64,000 nucleotides of DNA from Legionella massiliensis. GTDB lineage: Bacteria; Pseudomonadota; Gammaproteobacteria; Legionellales; Legionellaceae. The DNA is taken from NCBI RefSeq assembly GCF_000756815.1, contig NZ_CCVW01000004.1, positions 372,001 to 436,000 of the forward strand, written 5' to 3'. The translations under genes and the position numbers were made by a program. Shown in pieces: positions 52,436 through 60,679 of this stretch. Positions within the stretch are counted from its first letter, which is position 1. Every line of letters starts with the position of its first letter. The notes under the pieces are model-generated. The model was not told the DNA's origin, did no database searches, and worked only from the letters and a program-made list of their open reading frames with translations.

Positions 52436-55258
52436 ATGGCAAAATTACCAGGTCTTGCATTCCTTAAAGCTTATCCACAAGAAGAAATTTGGAGACTCTT
52501 TGTTGATGGTCGTTTTTGGGTAAAAGAAAATGGCTGGCATGGTTATGAGTCAAGAGAACCTGGCTCGCTGAATGCGGCCTTGGAGAGTTTATGTTCAAGC
52601 GCTTTAGAGGTTGAAGATGACTTTGAATTAAGCGTTGATTTCATAAAGTCTATTCATAGAAAGTGTGGCCGGAAAGTAGAAGAGTTAGAGGATAAAAGCC
52701 CCGGTGAACCAAGGACTAGCGAGCCCGTATCCTTTGGAATTCCCGCTAGTCGTGCCTCAATAAAAGGTATTGAAGAATTCTTGCGTCTCCATTTCCTTAT
52801 TGAAAGCGGTGCAGGTTTTGGACCTGGAACAGCAGGGATCTTTGCGCCCAAATTTGAGCATGATTATTTCAAAGACTTAAAACCCGAGCAGATTCCTGAA
52901 CTTGCTAAACAGATCTATGACGATATGTGCGAAAAAGGTTTCAGTGAGGCAAGTCATTTTTTTGTCGCGGTGAGACAAAATGTTGAGGTCTATCTGGAAG
53001 CGATTACGCAATCCTATAACAGTGAAATCAAAGAGGCTCAAACAATCGATCAAAAGCTTCTGGTGATTGCGAAACATATTCGACAATATGAAGTACTGCA
53101 CCCCTTTAAAGATGCTAATGGTAGAACCTTCGCAAATAATTTATTAAATATTCTTCTTATGCAACATGGTTTGCCACCTGCCACTTTTTATGAGCCCAAT
53201 GTTTTTGACTTATATAGTGCTGAGGAATTGGTCGATGTCATCAAAGAAGCAATGCTTAATACGATGACCATTATTGAAAGCCATGAAAAAGCGATTTCTT
53301 TATACGGCTATCATTCGACCTTCGAGGATAGAGCGCAATTCACAGCAATGTTGGATAGTCCTGCCTATGGTGAGATTCGAGGAACTAGTTTTCCAGAGCA
53401 AGTTATTGGATCAGCTGAAGATAACCTGCAAGAGAGTATTTCTTCTCTAAGTAAGAAATATCCTCTTCACAGCGCGGCTGTTTATCTTGCTGAAGAGGAC
53501 TTAATAGCTGTGATGATAGCCAAAAATCCAGATCAAATTAATAAGCGTATAGAGCAGGGCGCGCCTCCTCTTTATGTTGGTAGAACGCCTATCCATTTAG
53601 CTATTATGATGCACAATAGTGCAATGATCGATCAGCTACTTGAGGCAGGTGCAGACTTATCAATTCGAGACTACAACGGTAAAACAGCACTGCACTATGC
53701 TGCTGAGTATGGAAATATGAAAATAATGGGAAAGGTATTAAGTGCTCTAATGAGTCATAAAGATGCTATTGAAATATTGAATATAAAAGACAATCAGGGG
53801 AAGACAGCCTTCCATTATGCCGCTGAATTTGGTAGTCCAGAGGTGGTGGCAAGTTTAACGATTACAAATTTAGTTCGGGTCAATGAATTAGATAATCAAG
53901 GTAGTTCTGCGGTAACGATAGCCTATAAAAGTAACAAATTAACTACCTTTGATACCTTACTAAATCCTGAAGTTGATATCTCTAATGAGCTTTTAATGGA
54001 AATAGTTAACCGCAAAGATATAGATTCCTTCAAGAAAATTGTTGAGCGCAATCCGAAAATTCTTGCAAGCCGAGATGCCTTTGAAGTTGCCGTCAGGCTG
54101 GGGTCTATAGGGCTTGTTAGGGCGTTTTTGCAGGCTGGAATGCACATAGATACTCCGTTAAACGAGGATAATGCAACAGCTCTAATGGTCGCTGTTAATG
54201 GCGGAGATGTGCGTCTAGCACGTTATTTATTGAAAAAGGGGGCTGACACAACCTTAACTGATGTACATGGTTCCACATGCTTACACTCTGTTCTTTATGC
54301 AGCTCCAAAACATAGAGTAGCCATGGCTAAAATGTTGCTAGATAAAGATAGAACCTTAGTTAACCGCTTTGCAAAGGATGTGCCTCCTCCAATATTTGTT
54401 GCAATTACCCTCAAAGATTACGGGGTTGCGTCAATGCTGTTAGAGATGGGATCACGAGTGACTTATAATAACTATGAAGAAAATAATCTCTTACATCGGG
54501 CAATGGATGCCTGGTGTGATATGCCCATGCTAGAAAAGATTATAGAAATAGATAGTGGCATGCTTAGTCAGTTGAACATTGAGGGTAGAAACCCCTTTCA
54601 TCAAGGACTTTATAATAGAGCGATCAGTACTTATCCATCACGAGCAGAAGAAAATCAATTTGTTCAATTAGCAAATTATCTTTTAGATGAAGGCGTCGAT
54701 TTAAATACAAAAGATAGAACTGGAAAGACAATACTTGATATAGCTCTATCTAGGCAGTATTGCCATTTGGGCGTAAAGCTAATGCAAGCTGGGGCTCAAA
54801 CTAATATTTCCTTGCCTACGAGATTCCTTAAACATGCTGATGCGAATGATATTTTAGAGCACTTACAAGCATTCCAAGATGAATTAAATGGAAAGCTAGA
54901 TCAAAATCCTTTAATTGCCATGGGGCAACTTAATGATTTATATATAAAAATAAGAGCCAATGCGATTAGAACTCCAACTGGATTTATGCCAGATAATCGT
55001 TCCTTTTTTAAAGGAAAATCAGCAGATCAAAAAGCACATGACAGCGTTTTAACAGTTTTAAAGAGGCTTTATGATAGTAAGCTACATAACGTCCTAGATA
55101 GCCATTACGGGGCTAGCAGAGGGGAACTCCAAGAAAAGTCTGATTCGTTTAATCAAAATCTGAGGGTTTTAATCAATAACCAGGAAATTTCCAAGAAAAT
55201 TGATAAGCCTACTAAGCAGCTCGTTGAGGGCGAATCCCATAGAATAAGATGGAAGTAG
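52436..55258 (+). CDS. ankX: AnkX-like Fic-domain phosphocholine transferase with ankyrin repeats
   Basis: 940 residues, close to the 949 of L. pneumophila AnkX. The Fic motif HPFKDANGRT lies at 222-231 (AnkX uses His229) and carries the Ala-for-Gly variant typical of AnkX. Ankyrin repeats begin near 380: GRTPIHLAIMMHNSAMIDQL, then GKTALHYAAEYGN and several more to about 800. AnkX is a Dot/Icm effector that transfers phosphocholine from CDP-choline to Rab1 and Rab35 and blocks microtubule-based transport. The eraser Lem3, next to ankX in L. pneumophila, is not found here. Confidence 0.85.
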   Translation: MAKLPGLAFLKAYPQEEIWRLFVDGRFWVKENGWHGYESREPGSLNAALESLCSSALEVEDDFELSVDFIKSIHRKCGRKVEELEDKSPGEPRTSEPVSFGIPASRASIKGIEEFLRLHFLIESGAGFGPGTAGIFAPKFEHDYFKDLKPEQIPELAKQIYDDMCEKGFSEASHFFVAVRQNVEVYLEAITQSYNSEIKEAQTIDQKLLVIAKHIRQYEVLHPFKDANGRTFANNLLNILLMQHGLPPATFYEPNVFDLYSAEELVDVIKEAMLNTMTIIESHEKAISLYGYHSTFEDRAQFTAMLDSPAYGEIRGTSFPEQVIGSAEDNLQESISSLSKKYPLHSAAVYLAEEDLIAVMIAKNPDQINKRIEQGAPPLYVGRTPIHLAIMMHNSAMIDQLLEAGADLSIRDYNGKTALHYAAEYGNMKIMGKVLSALMSHKDAIEILNIKDNQGKTAFHYAAEFGSPEVVASLTITNLVRVNELDNQGSSAVTIAYKSNKLTTFDTLLNPEVDISNELLMEIVNRKDIDSFKKIVERNPKILASRDAFEVAVRLGSIGLVRAFLQAGMHIDTPLNEDNATALMVAVNGGDVRLARYLLKKGADTTLTDVHGSTCLHSVLYAAPKHRVAMAKMLLDKDRTLVNRFAKDVPPPIFVAITLKDYGVASMLLEMGSRVTYNNYEENNLLHRAMDAWCDMPMLEKIIEIDSGMLSQLNIEGRNPFHQGLYNRAISTYPSRAEENQFVQLANYLLDEGVDLNTKDRTGKTILDIALSRQYCHLGVKLMQAGAQTNISLPTRFLKHADANDILEHLQAFQDELNGKLDQNPLIAMGQLNDLYIKIRANAIRTPTGFMPDNRSFFKGKSADQKAHDSVLTVLKRLYDSKLHNVLDSHYGASRGELQEKSDSFNQNLRVLINNQEISKKIDKPTKQLVEGESHRIRWK

Positions 55259-55637
55259 TCATACTCAGTATCCTAACCTAGATATCTTTCTTCGAGCAAT
55301 CGCTGATCCAAAGGTTAGTTCTAGTAACTTTCCTCTTAGGAGCGTACTTGCTGATCCAGATGGAACCGATGTTGTAGATGTTGCCCAAAATGGTGCTAAT
55401 GTGAAAATTAATGGTACAATCTATCCTAGAAACTCTTGGGAAAGCTACGTCGCTAAACAAGTCAACGAAAATCATAATACTCGTATTTCGATTGAACATG
55501 CTCAAGGCTGGCCTTGTGCACTAGGTGTTGAAACTAAATTCAGCACAACTACACATACTAACCAAGCCTACGCTGCAATGAGACTTGGAATTTACCTAAC
55601 TAGCAAAGGAACTCTGCGCGTTTCTAAGAACGTATAG
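55248..55637 (+). pseudogene. Unrecognised protein fragment out of frame behind ankX
   Basis: A frame without an ATG, one base off the ankX frame, is open from 55248 to 55637. It reads like real protein: YPNLDIFLRAIADPK, ADPDGTDVVDVAQNG, NSWESYVAKQVNENH, EHAQGWPCALGVETKF. The only start candidate is a GTG at 55401. It may be the rest of a gene whose 5' part was lost, or a frameshifted extension of the ankX protein. No family is recognised. Confidence 0.5.
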
Positions 55638-55711
55638 ACTGCTAATTTCCCTTATTCCCCCCAAATTGTACTGCTTTTTGGAGGTATCGGTTCGAAAGGT
55701 CGAAATCAAAA

Positions 55712-55727
55712 TGGCATATATTTTGCA
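55712..55727 (+). promoter_or_regulatory. Sigma-54 (RpoN) promoter of fliK
   Basis: TGGCATATATTTTGCA has the invariant GG and GC exactly ten bases apart, as required for -24/-12 promoters (consensus TGGCAC-N5-TTGC). The start of transcription would be near 55738, about 34 nt before the ATG. Class II flagellar genes of Legionella are known to depend on RpoN and FleQ. Confidence 0.75.
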
Positions 55728-55771
55728 TTAAAACTCTTTGAGCGAATTTTAAAGCAGCAGGGAGTTTTCGG

Positions 55772-57172
55772 ATGATGGATTTAATCCAATTATTAGCACC
55801 CCAACAGGCAGCAACTGCTATTGATAGCACTAATGACGTGCAGACAATCGAAGGGGCTGTGGCTCAAGAAGATATAGCTAGTTTTACCGATCTAATTAGC
55901 GACCTCCTTTCTGAAGAACAACCAACTCTTTCTGTTGCAGATAATCCGGTTGTTGATAAACAGTTAAGCAAAATTAACTCGCAACAATTGGCTGAGACAA
56001 CAGAAATTGAATCTCGAACAGAGAATGATTCAGTACCTGAGCCTCTTGACTCTATGGCTAGCCAACAAGTTCAAAAAACCGTTGTAAATGCAATAGATAA
56101 TAACGAACACGATTACAGGACGCCTTTAGTCTGGTTCGACTCAGAATCCTTTGTCCCTCCCACTAGATCGCGGGAAATAGTAGAAATAGAACCTGAGGAA
56201 GACTTCGCCTCACTGCAACCAAGGAGTGAAGCTCTAAGGCAGGAAGAACAACAAGAGGAAGTTGATAATACTGAGCTGGTCGATAATGAGCTTAGTGAAG
56301 AGTCAATACCTCAACCCCTTGCACAATTTATTCCTGCTATTTCGCAAGATTTGGCACAAAGCGAATATTCTATTGCACTAGAGCAGCAAGAAACTCAGTT
56401 GAATTCCAAGCCTTCTATTCAAACTAAAGAGGTTCCCGAGAGAGCCAGTGTTCTTGAGACAAATATCGATAAAAACCTCAGTCATCCTGAACGTATTGAG
56501 GGAGCTCTTGAGACTAAGGAGATGTCTCACAATCTTCGGCATGACCTGAGCCCCAGGGAAGATCTCAACGTTGTTGAGAATGAGGCGGCGCTGGAAATTA
56601 GTTCTTATCTTGAACCTGAGCTTGCACCTGAACTGGTCAATATAGAGAGAGCAGAGGCTTTAGATGAAAGCAGTAGCTTGGATTCGACAATAAAGAATCT
56701 CCCTTTTGCTGAACTCAATCAGCGGCAGCATGTGGTAAAAGAGACTGAGACAAACAATATTGCATTAAAAACTAATATTACAAGCTCTGATTGGAGCGAG
56801 CAGTTTAATCAGCAAATCATCTGGCTAGGGCAACAAAAAATTAAAACGGCAATTATCAAATTAAACCCCGAGGATCTCGGTCCCATAGAAGTTAAGATCG
56901 ATCTCGTCAAAGATGAAACCAAGTTAAATATCAGAACTGATACCCCTGAGGTTGGCAACTTGATTGAGCAGGCAATACCACGCTTACGTGAAATGATGAC
57001 ACTACAGGGATTAAATCTTTTAGAGGTTAATATCGAATCCAATGCAAATCAGCGACACTCATCCCAGCAAGAATATACTCCAAGGTCAATAAAGGAAAGC
57101 GAGGGTGACAATCCTTCACCTGTAGAAGAAAGAACAAAAATTTCTACAGGATTGATTGATTATTTTGCTTAA
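55772..57172 (+). CDS. fliK: Flagellar hook-length control protein FliK
   Basis: 466 residues. The first 340 are low-complexity, acidic and Gln/Ser-rich, as in FliK ruler regions. The C-terminal hook domain is clear: WLGQQKIKTAIIKLNPEDLGPI, then EVKIDLVKDETKLNIR, and IPRLREMMTLQGLNLLEVN. FliK measures hook length and switches the export gate from hook to filament substrates. GGGAG precedes the ATG pair at 55772/55775. It stands alone with its own RpoN promoter. Confidence 0.88.
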   Translation: MMDLIQLLAPQQAATAIDSTNDVQTIEGAVAQEDIASFTDLISDLLSEEQPTLSVADNPVVDKQLSKINSQQLAETTEIESRTENDSVPEPLDSMASQQVQKTVVNAIDNNEHDYRTPLVWFDSESFVPPTRSREIVEIEPEEDFASLQPRSEALRQEEQQEEVDNTELVDNELSEESIPQPLAQFIPAISQDLAQSEYSIALEQQETQLNSKPSIQTKEVPERASVLETNIDKNLSHPERIEGALETKEMSHNLRHDLSPREDLNVVENEAALEISSYLEPELAPELVNIERAEALDESSSLDSTIKNLPFAELNQRQHVVKETETNNIALKTNITSSDWSEQFNQQIIWLGQQKIKTAIIKLNPEDLGPIEVKIDLVKDETKLNIRTDTPEVGNLIEQAIPRLREMMTLQGLNLLEVNIESNANQRHSSQQEYTPRSIKESEGDNPSPVEERTKISTGLIDYFA

Positions 57173-57181
57173 TAACGGGCG

Positions 57182-57460
57182 TTAATAGTAACAAGTACGG
57201 GTACAGCGAATAACAGCTCCATAGCGATTATAAACGCAGCTTTTGGAGCAAGAATGGTTATAAACTCGGCCTGGAAAGAGGTAAGGCCCATACCACCAAC
57301 CTGGTTGAACCCGGTAGACTCGAAAGTAGGCGAGATCAATTGTCTTGCTAGTCGCTCCAGTATGCTGCGGTATTGAATTAGCTTGTGCTAGCGAGGCTAG
57401 CAATACCGCAAGACAAACAATTATTTTTAGGATCAGTTTATCAATACCTTGAATACTCAT
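57182..57460 (-). CDS. Small secreted Tyr/Cys-rich hypothetical protein
   Basis: 92 residues with a signal peptide (ILKIIVCLAVLLASLAQANS). The mature peptide of about 64 residues has four Cys and many aromatic residues (PGWWYGPYLFPGRVYNHSCS, ending CTRTCYY). The pattern CSKSCVYN and IRCTRTCYY looks like a small disulfide-bonded domain. AAGGACAG is upstream of the ATG. The gene is convergent with fliK. No family is recognised. Confidence 0.6.
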   Translation of the reverse strand: MSIQGIDKLILKIIVCLAVLLASLAQANSIPQHTGATSKTIDLAYFRVYRVQPGWWYGPYLFPGRVYNHSCSKSCVYNRYGAVIRCTRTCYY

Positions 57461-57602
57461 TATACTGTCCTTGTTTTATCCAGGTCTTTAAGAATTATAG
57501 GTTTTTGGTTGAAAATTATCCAGTTTGGTTGTTGCTAGAAGGTGCCCGAAGGGCGGATGAGGGTTTCTAAAATTAGGCTACACAACAATACCATCTAAGG
57601 GG

Positions 57603-57737
57603 AACTGCCATTAAGTTAAGGAAGGCTCTGTCATTCCCGCGAAGGCGGGAAACCATCTCTACATTGGCACTGTGCTTAGCTAGAAATAGTTTCCCGTCTT
57701 CGCGGGAATGACAAATGCCCTTAATTTAATGGCGGTG
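57603..57737. mobile_element. 135-bp MITE-like element E2 with 11-bp target duplication
   Basis: Ends AACTGCCATTAAGTTAAG and CTTAATTTAATGGCGGTG; the flanks 57592-57602 (CATCTAAGGGG) and 57738-57748 (CCTCTAAGGGG) agree at 10 of 11 positions, a near-perfect target duplication. The core is that of E1, but the loop between the two hairpin arms is inverted. An 11-bp duplication fits IS4-family transposition. Confidence 0.9.
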
Positions 57738-57785
57738 CCTCTAAGGGGAACCTATGAAGTTACAAATTATTCTAGGAGTGCTTAA

Positions 57786-58211
57786 ATGATAACAAAAGGT
57801 TTAAAATTTTTTTTTACAGGTATCAATTTTATAATTGCCCCATCAATATTTGCCGCTGCTTCCATATTCCCAACATGCCCGAATGAAATTCAAACCTCAC
57901 AAAAGCTGACTAGCCCTCAGGCAAATTGGGAAATAATCGTTGCTGAGCCGCATCATTTTCTTAATAGTGTCGCTTTCTACTCAGGGCATCCCAAAGAAAT
58001 GGCGAATCTTAAACCAGACCTGATGAATAATAAGGAAGCAAAGTGGACTTTTAGTCCGGAGCATCCGACTTATCTAGTTTGTGAATATAGCCAGACTTTA
58101 ATTCAATTGGCTCAGGCTTTACCAACTGAAATTAAGCAATGTACGGTTAGCTATGATCAAAATATCAAAGGTGAAAAGGGGTTTATTCCGAAAAAGATAA
58201 GTTGTAACTAA
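57786..58211 (+). CDS. STY0301-like periplasmic protein
   Basis: 141 residues with a signal peptide ending near IFAAAS. The mature part has CPNEIQTSQKL, VAFYSGHPKEMANLKPD, KWTFSPEHPTYLVCEYSQT and LPTEIKQCTVSYD, the spaced Cys and WTF...C.Y pattern of the STY0301 family of small periplasmic proteins. Function of that family is not known. TAGGAG upstream fits as ribosome site. Gene lies 48 nt after element E2. Confidence 0.65.
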   Translation: MITKGLKFFFTGINFIIAPSIFAAASIFPTCPNEIQTSQKLTSPQANWEIIVAEPHHFLNSVAFYSGHPKEMANLKPDLMNNKEAKWTFSPEHPTYLVCEYSQTLIQLAQALPTEIKQCTVSYDQNIKGEKGFIPKKISCN

Positions 58212-58259
58212 CAAAGCCCTCATGAAATAATCGCGGATTTTTGCTAGGTAATTTAACAA

Positions 58260-59435
58260 ATGGTTCATTTTCAAGAGATAACTAAACAAGAGTTTTTAAG
58301 CGAATATTGGCAGAAAAAGCCTATAGTGATTCGCAATGCACTTCCCAATTTTAGACCTGCCCTGACAGCAGACGAGCTAGCTGGTTTAGCTATGGAAGAA
58401 GAAATTGAAAGTCGTCTGGTAATGGAAACCCCACAAAAAGCACCATACTGGCAGTTAAAACGAGGCCCTTTTGTGGAAAGGGATTTTGCGCGCTTAGCTA
58501 AAACACACTGGACTTTGTTGGTTCAGGGTGTTGATCGCTTTGTTCCTGAGGTTGCGGCACTTTGTGAGCATTTTGATTTTATACCGCAATGGCGTTTTGA
58601 CGATGTCATGATTAGCTATGCAGTCGAGCAGGGCAGTGTTGGGCCTCACTATGATAATTACGACGTATTTCTCTATCAGGCACAAGGCCGGCGCAAATGG
58701 TCCTTGACCACTAAAAACTGTGATGAATCGAATTATCTGAAAGAGGTTGAACTCAGGATAATGAAAGAATTCCTCGTCGAAGAAGAATATATCCTTGAAG
58801 AAGGCGATATGCTCTATCTTCCTCCTCATGTTGGCCATTATGGTATTTCACTTTCTGAAGATTGCATGACTTATTCCTTTGGTTATCGCAGTTACCAGGG
58901 GCAAGAATTGTTGGACAGTTTTGCCGAATATCTCGCAGAGAATAAGCAATCAACACTTTTGTATAAAGATCCAAATTGGTTTGCAACAGAGGGCAGTACG
59001 GAAGTACCAAAGCAAGCCTGGTTAAATGCAAAAAAATTGCTGTCAGATATTTTAGACGATGAACAACAATTACAAGCTTGGTTTGGTTGCTTTGTTACCC
59101 GTTTAGATCAGCAGGCTGAAGTCCTATTACCCCATCCTTCCGAGGAGGACAGCCTTGATCAGCAATCTTTTAGTAAGGAGCTTGCTAAGGGTTCTGGTCT
59201 GATTCGTAATAACCTCTGTCGTTTTGCCTATCAAATACAGAATGATAATTCGCTGGCTCTTTTTATAAATGGCTGTCAGTGGGACGTGGAGCAGGTTTCT
59301 AGGGAATTAGTGCAAATGCTGGCTAACTCAAGGATGTTAACTAGGGAAATGCTCGCTCCCTTTCTTAGCAAACAGCAGGATCAGTCCTTTTTATTTGAAT
59401 TATGGTCTTTGCAATGGCTTGAGTTTGATGACTAA
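58260..59435 (+). CDS. roxA: Ribosomal protein uL16 arginine hydroxylase RoxA (JmjC cupin)
   Basis: 391 residues. YWQKKPIVIRNALPNF opens the protein, and the iron site lies in GSVGPHYDNYDVFLYQ (His and Asp of HxD) with a later His in LPPHVGHYG. This matches the YcfD/RoxA family of 2-oxoglutarate and Fe(II) dependent oxygenases that hydroxylate an Arg of ribosomal protein L16. A C-terminal winged-helix region follows from about 250. Start ATG at 58260. Single gene, oxygen-linked ribosome modification. Confidence 0.92.
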   Translation: MVHFQEITKQEFLSEYWQKKPIVIRNALPNFRPALTADELAGLAMEEEIESRLVMETPQKAPYWQLKRGPFVERDFARLAKTHWTLLVQGVDRFVPEVAALCEHFDFIPQWRFDDVMISYAVEQGSVGPHYDNYDVFLYQAQGRRKWSLTTKNCDESNYLKEVELRIMKEFLVEEEYILEEGDMLYLPPHVGHYGISLSEDCMTYSFGYRSYQGQELLDSFAEYLAENKQSTLLYKDPNWFATEGSTEVPKQAWLNAKKLLSDILDDEQQLQAWFGCFVTRLDQQAEVLLPHPSEEDSLDQQSFSKELAKGSGLIRNNLCRFAYQIQNDNSLALFINGCQWDVEQVSRELVQMLANSRMLTREMLAPFLSKQQDQSFLFELWSLQWLEFDD

Positions 59436-59506
59436 TTTGCTTAGACATCTGGTATAAATATTGCACCTTTATTAATCCAATAGAATGGATTAATAAGGGG
59501 CGCTCA

Positions 59507-60376
59507 ATGTTAAAAAAATATCTCTTGAGCCTTAGCTTTTTAGGATGGCTATTATCCGGTTCAAGCTTTGCCTTTGAACGCGAAATCGCAATCACTATCG
59601 ATGACTTACCCTTTGTCGGTTTTGCTAACAACAATGCAGCCCTGTTAAAGCGCGAAGAGGAGCGATTCTCGAGTATTATGCAGGCCCTCATCGATAACAA
59701 TGTGCCAGCAACCGGCTTTGTGATAGCAGGGATCATCGAGAAGGGGCAATGGGAATGGTTGGAGCGGTTTCAGCAAGCCGGTTTTGTTGTAGGCAACCAT
59801 ACTTATTCGCATATCAATTTGAACACAACGGGCGCTGAAAAATATATAAAAAATATTGAACAGGCGGATCAAATCCTTGCTCCCTTGATGTCATCACCAA
59901 AATATTTTCGTTATCCTTTTTTAGCTGAAGGGCGTGGAGAAAAGAAACAGCAGGTACAGGATTATCTGGCTGCTAATAACTATATCATCGCACCAGTAAC
60001 GGTTGATTCTAAGGATTTTCTCTTTAATTCGAAATTATATTCTGTTTCATCTCGACTAAGAATGCAGCTTCTACAACGGATCAAGCCTAAATATTTGGCT
60101 TATATCTGGAGTCAAACACTTAGGGCTGAGCGGATAGCTCAAAATAGAAACCAGCCTGCTAAGCAAATTCTGTTAATCCACGCCAATTTGCTAAATAGCT
60201 ATTGTATGCGAGATATTATCGAAATGTATAAGAAGAACGGCTATCGTTTCATTAGCTTGGCAGAGGCGCTTAATCAATCTGCGCCTATGGTTGATGTTGT
60301 TAAAGATATCAATGATAGCAATGAAAAACCTGGAACTTGGATGTTTGATCAAACTGATGAACAGCCTGTGCGTTAA
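59507..60376 (+). CDS. Polysaccharide deacetylase family protein
   Basis: 289 residues with a signal peptide (LSLSFLGWLLSGSSFAFE). NodB-homology motifs: AITIDDLPFVG (two Asp, metal and base), GNHTYSHINL (the two His), and RYPFLAEG. A late His is in LLIHANLLNSY. It probably deacetylates a sugar polymer or peptidoglycan in the periplasm. Spacing suggests a single gene. A 303-bp gap with repeat A2 separates it from convergent mltA. Confidence 0.85.
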   Translation: MLKKYLLSLSFLGWLLSGSSFAFEREIAITIDDLPFVGFANNNAALLKREEERFSSIMQALIDNNVPATGFVIAGIIEKGQWEWLERFQQAGFVVGNHTYSHINLNTTGAEKYIKNIEQADQILAPLMSSPKYFRYPFLAEGRGEKKQQVQDYLAANNYIIAPVTVDSKDFLFNSKLYSVSSRLRMQLLQRIKPKYLAYIWSQTLRAERIAQNRNQPAKQILLIHANLLNSYCMRDIIEMYKKNGYRFISLAEALNQSAPMVDVVKDINDSNEKPGTWMFDQTDEQPVR

Positions 60377-60407
60377 TAGGTAAGTCCTGTACCTCCTAAC
60401 GCAGCCT

Positions 60408-60621
60408 GTCATCCAGAGCGCCCCAGCCCCTTTGGGGCAAACATCGATAAAGACCTCGTCATCCCGAACATAGTGAGGGATCTCCGGGATTAGCACAGTG
60501 CTACACTCAGGAGATGTCTCTCTACGTTCGACATGACGTACGTCTTTGGGAGCGTAGCGAAGGATCTCCTCAACGAAGCGCGGTGCTAATCCCGGAGAGC
60601 CTTCGCTGCGCTCTGGATGAC
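60408..60621. repeat. Nested palindromic repeat, copy A2
   Basis: Ends GTCATCCAGAGCG and CGCTCTGGATGAC form a perfect 13-bp pair. Positions 60409-60545 are the inverse complement of copy A1 (669-800) with few differences. A second GGATCTCC/GGAGAGCC arm completes a larger palindrome. It lies between convergent genes, as A1 does. The flanking sequence TTAATAGGTAAGTCC (60373-60387) resembles the TAATAGGTCAC ends of the C and D elements. Confidence 0.8.
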
Positions 60622-60679
60622 GGGGTTGGGACGTGTAACCTACTAGGTGGCCTGAAAGAAGGGCTTTTGTCAGCCCAGC

